Made by a program: the position numbers and the translations under genes
Part shown: positions 54,635 to 58,994 of the stretch, in pieces
How positions within the stretch are numbered: the stretch's first letter is position 1
Layout: each line of letters opens with the position of its first letter
Source: Oligoflexia bacterium
GTDB taxonomy: Bacteria > Bdellovibrionota > UBA1018
DNA length: 58,994 nt
NCBI GenBank assembly: GCA_014378465.1
Contig: JACMNQ010000030.1
Coordinates: 1 to 58,994, forward strand
Reading direction: 5' to 3'
The notes under the pieces: model-generated
The model's database searches: none
Told to the model about the DNA's origin: nothing
What the model saw: the letters and a program-made list of their open reading frames with translations, nothing else

Positions 54635-55672
54635 TCAGCCGTGTCCACCCATGAGAAACGGCTCCGACATATACTTGAAATCGCGCTGCCGGGTGCCTGC
54701 CTCAAAGAATGAGAAAGCTTCACGCCAGAGTTCTGCGCCGTCCGCGATGACGAAGACCTTCTTGCGAAACTCGCTTGAACCCGGAAATCCCGCCGAATAC
54801 CAGGCCAGAAATTTTCGAGCATGAATCATGGCACCCTTGGGATCAAAGGTTTCATTGAGCAGCACGCGCTGATCGTCCAGAAGCTGCAGGTATCTTTCGG
54901 CAGTGAGAACTGGAAAGGTTTCGCCGCGCAGGAGAGCCATGCTCTGCTCAAAGATGAATGGATTTCGAAGAGCGCCTCGCCCGACCATCACTCCGTCGAC
55001 GCCGTAAGTCTTGTAGCGTTCGACCGCGACTTCGGGAGTGTTGACGTCGCCGTTACCGATGATGGGGAGCGGGCTTTTGGCTTTCACGTTCCCGATGAAT
55101 TCCCAGTCGGCGAGGCCTGAGTAACCCTGCGCGCGCGTGCGGCCATGGATCGCAACCCACTTCACTCCTGCATCGGCCGCCACACGCACCACTTCGAGCG
55201 CGTTTCTGCTGGTTTCATCCCAACCCGTCCTGATCTTGATCGTGACAGGAATTTTCACCCCTTCGACCATCGCCTTGAGAGTCTTTGCCAGTGCAGGGAT
55301 GTCCTTGCACATTGCGGAGCCTCCGCCGTTCTTCACGACTTTGGGGACCGGACATCCCATGTTGAGGTCGACGAAATCAGCACCCAGACGTTCCACATGC
55401 TGACATGCACGAACGAGCCGATCCGTGTCTTCGCCAAAGATCTGAAGACCGACCGTCCGCTCTTCTTCGTGAAATTTGAGAAGGTCGAAGGATTTCTGCC
55501 CGCCATATTCGAGCCCGTTGGCCGAAACGAGTTCCGAAATCACCACTGCGCTCTTCATCCGACGCATGAGCCTGCGAAACGGAGAATTGGTGATCCCGGC
55601 CATCGGCGCCAGAACGAACGGATGCTCCACATCAAAAGGCCCCAATTTGAATTTTTTTTCGGTACAGCTCAT
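54635..55672 (-). CDS. tRNA-dihydrouridine synthase (DusB-like)
   Basis: A 345-residue FMN enzyme that reduces uridine to dihydrouridine in tRNA. It has FVLAPMAGITNSPFRRLMR, the catalytic Cys in DLNMGCPVPKVVKNGGGSAM, KIRTGWDE, IHGRTRAQGYSG and IGNGDVNTPE. The pattern fits the DusB group best. The nearby fis gene seen in enterobacteria is absent. It converges with the lipoprotein gene (33-bp gap) and follows the aminopeptidase gene by 45 bp. Confidence 0.92.
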   Translation of the reverse strand: MSCTEKKFKLGPFDVEHPFVLAPMAGITNSPFRRLMRRMKSAVVISELVSANGLEYGGQKSFDLLKFHEEERTVGLQIFGEDTDRLVRACQHVERLGADFVDLNMGCPVPKVVKNGGGSAMCKDIPALAKTLKAMVEGVKIPVTIKIRTGWDETSRNALEVVRVAADAGVKWVAIHGRTRAQGYSGLADWEFIGNVKAKSPLPIIGNGDVNTPEVAVERYKTYGVDGVMVGRGALRNPFIFEQSMALLRGETFPVLTAERYLQLLDDQRVLLNETFDPKGAMIHARKFLAWYSAGFPGSSEFRKKVFVIADGAELWREAFSFFEAGTRQRDFKYMSEPFLMGGHG

Positions 55673-55717
55673 TTTTTTTCTGCTCTTTACTGCTAATTGA
55701 GGTTGAACTTCCAGCTG

Positions 55718-57058
55718 TCAGTGGGCTCTGAGATTTTCGATATCATCGCGAGTCTTGACCACATCGCGGGTCAGGATATCGTGGCCGTTTGCCGTGATGA
55801 GAATATCGTCCTCAATCCGAATGCCGATGTTCCTGAATTCGGCCGCGACTTCCCGGTCTCCCGGTTGAACGTAGAAGCCGGGCTCAATCGTGAAACACAT
55901 TCCGGCTTCAAGGGTGCGGGGCTCGCCGTTCTTCATGTAGAGGCCGACATCATGCACATCCATGCCGAGCCAATGACCGGTGCCGTGGGGGTAAAACCTC
56001 TTGTACTCGAGAGTCTTGAAGACTGCCGAAGCTTTGCCCTTCAGGAGCCCGAGCGAAAGCATACCGTCAATCAGAACTTCAGTCGCTTTCTGGTGGATGG
56101 CGGGCATCGTTGCCCCGGGTTTGGCGAGAGCGATCGCTTCCAGCTGAGATTTGAGAACCAGGTCGTAAGCCTTGGCCTGACCGGCGGTGAACTTGCGTCC
56201 GACCGGGAAAGTACGGGTGATGTCGGAAGTGTAGTAGTTGTGTTCGCCACCGGCGTCCACGAGGAGCAGATCGCCGTCCCGCAAAACTTCATTGTTGTGA
56301 CGGTAGTGCAGGCAGGCTGCATTCTTTCCACCGGCAACGATGCTGCCGTAACCGACACGCTGACAACCGCCGCGTCGAAGCTCATAGTCAATCAAAGCTT
56401 CGATTTCAGACTCGTTCATGCCTGGACGAACTTCCTTCATCGCGATCGTGTGAGCACGCGCGGTGATCTGACAGGCCTTGCGAAGAGTCTCCGCTTCTTC
56501 CGGAGATTTGAAGAGGCGCATCTCGCCGATGACTTCATTGGGATCCAGAATGGGGGACAACGCCTTGCCACTTCGGCCCATGCTGCGGCGATGAGTTTCG
56601 AGGGCTGCAAGGACTCGGCGGTCGGTCGACTCATCCATTCCGACCCGGTAGTAGATTTTTTCAGACGCCCTGATGAGCTCGGGAAGCTTTCGGTCAAACT
56701 CTTCATGGAGATAAGCTTCATCCGCGCCGAAGATCTTCATCGCGCCTTCTGTGCCATACCGCTCGCCTTCCCACATTTCCTTTTCGGGATCTCGTTTGCG
56801 AACGAACATGACGGTCTTGTAGGATCCGCGCCCCTGGCTGCCAGTCGGCACCATCACGACAAACGCCTCAGGCTCTTCAAAGCCCGTCAGGTAGTAAAAA
56901 TTGCTCTCCTGCCGAAACGGGAAATGAACATCCGGATTGCGAAGGTATTCCGGGCTTGCGGCAAAAATGAAAGCGGCTCCGGGCTGGGCCTTCATGAGAG
57001 AATCGCGTCGGGACTTGAAATAGCCGGGTACGTTTGAGAGAAGCATACCTGGCACCAT
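55718..57058 (-). CDS. pepP: Xaa-Pro aminopeptidase (M24B, aminopeptidase P)
   Basis: A 446-residue dimanganese peptidase that removes residues before proline. The N-terminal domain has QESNFYYLTGFEEPEAFVVM; the catalytic pita-bread fold has LLVDAGGEHNYYTSDITRTF, HGTGHWLGMDVHDVGLY, CFTIEPGFYV and IRIEDDILIT. Either ATG at 57058 or the one four codons in may start it. Only 17 bp separate it from the divergent HAD gene, so its promoter must overlap that gene's 5' end. Confidence 0.93.
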   Translation of the reverse strand: MVPGMLLSNVPGYFKSRRDSLMKAQPGAAFIFAASPEYLRNPDVHFPFRQESNFYYLTGFEEPEAFVVMVPTGSQGRGSYKTVMFVRKRDPEKEMWEGERYGTEGAMKIFGADEAYLHEEFDRKLPELIRASEKIYYRVGMDESTDRRVLAALETHRRSMGRSGKALSPILDPNEVIGEMRLFKSPEEAETLRKACQITARAHTIAMKEVRPGMNESEIEALIDYELRRGGCQRVGYGSIVAGGKNAACLHYRHNNEVLRDGDLLLVDAGGEHNYYTSDITRTFPVGRKFTAGQAKAYDLVLKSQLEAIALAKPGATMPAIHQKATEVLIDGMLSLGLLKGKASAVFKTLEYKRFYPHGTGHWLGMDVHDVGLYMKNGEPRTLEAGMCFTIEPGFYVQPGDREVAAEFRNIGIRIEDDILITANGHDILTRDVVKTRDDIENLRAH

Positions 57059-57075
57059 AACCGAGGAGATAGGAC

Positions 57076-57741
57076 ATGCTCAAGGGAATCGTTTTCGACC
57101 TGGACGGGACGCTCGCTGACTCCCTTTCCGTCACGTTTGACGGCTTTAACCACGTTTTTATGGCATATGGCGCCCCCGAGCTCACGCCCCATCAGATCAT
57201 GGCTTATTTCGGGACAGGCGAACGCGAGATCATCGCTCAGGTGATCGGCGAAGAAGTGGACGCTGAAGTGGCCCATGAAGCCTACGTCAAGTTCTGCAAA
57301 TTCACGGACGACAGTCTGGAGAAGATCCCCTTTCACAAAGGTGCGGAAGAACTGCTGGAGCTTCTGAAATCCAATGGGGTCCCAGTCGCGATCGTGACGG
57401 GTCGCAGTTGGGCAACCACGCAGGCAATTCTCAACCACCACCGGGTCATGGACCGCTTTGTCAAAGTGATCGCACACGACCATGTCACGAAACCCAAACC
57501 TGCTCCCGATGGGATCCTCCTCGCGCTGGACGCCATGAAACTTCGCGGCGAAGAAATCATGTATGTCGGCGACTCGCACATGGATATCCTGGCTGCAAAA
57601 GCGGCGGGAGCACAGAGTGTTGCCGCTTTATGGGATTTCATGGCGAATCGCGAAGAACTGGAAAAATACGGTCCCCACCACTACGCGAAAACGCCCCATC
57701 AGGTCTGGGAAGCCTATCTGAAACAGCAGAAACAGCCCTGA
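57076..57741 (+). CDS. HAD-family phosphatase (phosphoglycolate phosphatase-like)
   Basis: A 221-residue hydrolase with the catalytic start GIVFDLDGTLADSLSVTFDG, a helical cap domain, motif II (VAIVTGRS), the Lys region VTKPKPAPDGILLAL and the acidic motif YVGDSHMDILAAKAAG. It resembles phosphoglycolate phosphatase or pyrophosphatase PpaX; the substrate is not certain. GAGGAG lies 8 bp before the ATG. The promoter must lie within the divergent pepP 5' end. Confidence 0.86.
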   Translation: MLKGIVFDLDGTLADSLSVTFDGFNHVFMAYGAPELTPHQIMAYFGTGEREIIAQVIGEEVDAEVAHEAYVKFCKFTDDSLEKIPFHKGAEELLELLKSNGVPVAIVTGRSWATTQAILNHHRVMDRFVKVIAHDHVTKPKPAPDGILLALDAMKLRGEEIMYVGDSHMDILAAKAAGAQSVAALWDFMANREELEKYGPHHYAKTPHQVWEAYLKQQKQP

Positions 57742-57881
57742 CTCGCTCATAATAAATACTGATAGTTAAAACTTAAAATGAATCATTATCTATAATACTT
57801 AGATCGACGTACATCTCCGCTCGTCCGAAGCAAAACGCTTCTGACGAACCTGAAACTGAACTGTTTCAACAAGGAGTATGT

Positions 57882-58310
57882 ATGAAAACCCTGATGACCG
57901 CCGGACTGCTATTGCTGGGTGCTTCTTCCGCCCACGCCGATGTTTTGAATTATGATTTCTGTGGCCACCTCAACCGCAGCACCCAGATCTGCCTGGCCAG
58001 TGCCGGCAAGACCTCCACCTCCGGACGTTCCTACTTCATCGTCCGCCAGGATTTCACCAAAGACCCCGTCTTCATGTCGGCCTCGGTGAAGTACCTGAAT
58101 CCAGGAGTCGCCGGCGTCGGTGCCGCTCAGTACACCGGAACTTTCGTCGGTGAAAACGACGGCCAGCCTTCCGGCCCCGCCACCCCCCATCAGTACGTGC
58201 TCATCATTCGTCAGATCATTGCACCGAATGCACCGATCACGGGCGGACTCTCCATCGACGGTTCACGCGCTCAGCATTTTGAAATGCAGAGAATGATGAA
58301 CGTCGACTGA
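57882..58310 (+). CDS. Small secreted protein, unknown
   Basis: A 142-residue protein with a clean Sec signal (MKTLMTAGLLLLGASSAHA, cut after AHA). The mature part has a Cys pair (FCGHL and QICLAS) and a beta-rich body ending RAQHFEMQRMMNVD. I do not recognise it. AAGGAG lies 5 bp before the ATG. A TATAAT at 57791-57796 is a likely -10, though the -35 is unclear. A second secreted gene follows after 60 bp and may share the transcript. Confidence 0.65.
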   Translation: MKTLMTAGLLLLGASSAHADVLNYDFCGHLNRSTQICLASAGKTSTSGRSYFIVRQDFTKDPVFMSASVKYLNPGVAGVGAAQYTGTFVGENDGQPSGPATPHQYVLIIRQIIAPNAPITGGLSIDGSRAQHFEMQRMMNVD

Positions 58311-58370
58311 ACCGAACCGAAAAATTTTACGAAACCGAACTCATACACTTCAAAATAAAAGGAAAATCAC

Positions 58371-58862
58371 ATGAAAACCTTCAAGATCGTATCTCTGGTC
58401 CTTACCGCACTCGCCATCGCATCCACCTCACTTGCTGATCCCGCTCCGCAGGGCGCCATGCAGCTTCTCGCCCGCAAGCAGATGGGCAGCTTCTTTCCAA
58501 GCCCGGTCGCGAACTTTCAGCTCACCGTGTTCACGGATGGCACCGCCAAGCTGCTCTTCACCCGCCAGAGCGGTTCTCTTCCCGTAGTCGGAAAAGTGAG
58601 CGAAAAGGAGCTGCAGCTGATGAAGACCGAAATCGCTGAACTGAACGCCGCTGAACTTGTGGATCCAGATCCAAACGCACCGATCTGCATGGACGCCAAT
58701 ACCGTCGCTTACACCGCTTTCCGTCGCAGCGAATTCGTCCGCGAATTGCCCCTCCGCCTGTTCTCCGGCTGCCACACCTCAAATCGCAAGGACCACAAAG
58801 GGGCCCAGACGATCTCCATTCTCGACGAGACCGCTCTTCGCCTGTTCAACGCCAACTACTGA
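58371..58862 (+). CDS. Small secreted protein, unknown
   Basis: A 163-residue protein with a signal peptide (MKTFKIVSLVLTALAIASTS-LA). The mature part includes FQLTVFTDGTAKLLFTRQSG and two cysteines (PICMDANT and FSGCHTSN) that could pair. The family is not known to me. AAAGGA lies 7 bp before the ATG. It follows another secreted unknown by 60 bp in the same direction. Confidence 0.65.
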   Translation: MKTFKIVSLVLTALAIASTSLADPAPQGAMQLLARKQMGSFFPSPVANFQLTVFTDGTAKLLFTRQSGSLPVVGKVSEKELQLMKTEIAELNAAELVDPDPNAPICMDANTVAYTAFRRSEFVRELPLRLFSGCHTSNRKDHKGAQTISILDETALRLFNANY

Positions 58863-58994
58863 TCGGCTCCAAGGCTTTACCCGGCACCTTTCCAGGTCAA
58901 CTTCAGGCTCAGCATCACGAGAAAAAGGATACCCTTCCACATTCTGGGAGCGCGCTCTTGATTTTTTGAAAAAAAAATAGTTGGCCTCACGGAG
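58863..58994. other. Right-edge tail
   Basis: The final 132 bp show no complete gene. A minus-strand frame enters from the edge and ends with TAA near 58878-58880; it contains MWKGILFLVMLSLKLTW, which is hydrophobic, so it could be the C-terminal end of a membrane protein. A second minus-strand frame is also open. The evidence is too thin to choose. Confidence 0.25.

Noticed and set aside
55697..57037. Long + strand frame (446 codons) opposite pepP
   Set aside because: pepP has all catalytic motifs on the minus strand; the frame mirrors its length exactly.

Overview
The window comes from the chromosome of a Gram-negative bacterium. Supporting features are an Omp85/TamB pair, lipobox and Sec signal peptides, an ECF sigma/anti-sigma pair and a complete ribosomal-protein super-operon. 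The gene mix (stand-alone PCC/MCM operon, sigma-54 activator, class III cyclase, HD-GYP protein, many small secreted proteins of unknown function, ribosomal proteins with Ala/Lys/Pro tails) suggests Bdellovibrionota or another former-Deltaproteobacteria lineage. That placement is inference; no rRNA gene is present. I see no phage, IS element, integron, CRISPR array or tRNA.

Layout. 1-1168 (+): a cyclase-like protein and a coupled small protein. 1171-6574 (-): a propionyl-CoA to succinyl-CoA operon (carboxyltransferase, biotin carboxylase, biotin carrier, B12-less mutase large subunit). 6644-10869 (-): TamB and TamA envelope assembly genes. 10841-19200: mixed regulatory and envelope genes (small outer-membrane protein, sigma-54 activator, cysteine desulfurase, TlpA-like thioredoxin, HNH protein, ECF sigma/anti-sigma pair, 20-bp tandem repeat, secreted unknown). 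19446-39233 (-): the rpsL-rpsG / fusA / S10-spc-alpha cluster, with adk, secY and map embedded. 39677-40437: a small beta-barrel gene with its own operator and terminator. 40499-45570 (-): lon, clpX, clpP. 45844-52215: small unknown, EamA transporter, peptide deformylase, histidine phosphatase, kynureninase-like enzyme, tryptophan 2,3-dioxygenase, two-subunit class I fumarase. 52335-58862: unknown protein, HD-GYP protein, lipoprotein, DusB, aminopeptidase P, HAD phosphatase and two small secreted proteins.

The most unusual feature is in the ribosomal cluster. Three genes expected at fixed positions are not intact there. Between map and rpmJ lies a start-less, eroded IF-1 (infA) reading frame. 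Between rplE and rpsH, only a short S14-like tail can be recognised. Between rplN and rplE, a 325-bp gap holds at most a frame-broken L24-like remnant. tuf is also absent between fusA and rpsJ. Many of the remaining ribosomal proteins carry low-complexity Ala/Lys/Pro extensions. Other items of interest are stop-codon hairpins duplicated in tandem behind two unrelated genes, a terminator plus alternative hairpins between rpsD and rpoA, several long palindromes in promoter regions, and -10 elements placed so close to start codons that leaderless mRNAs are likely.
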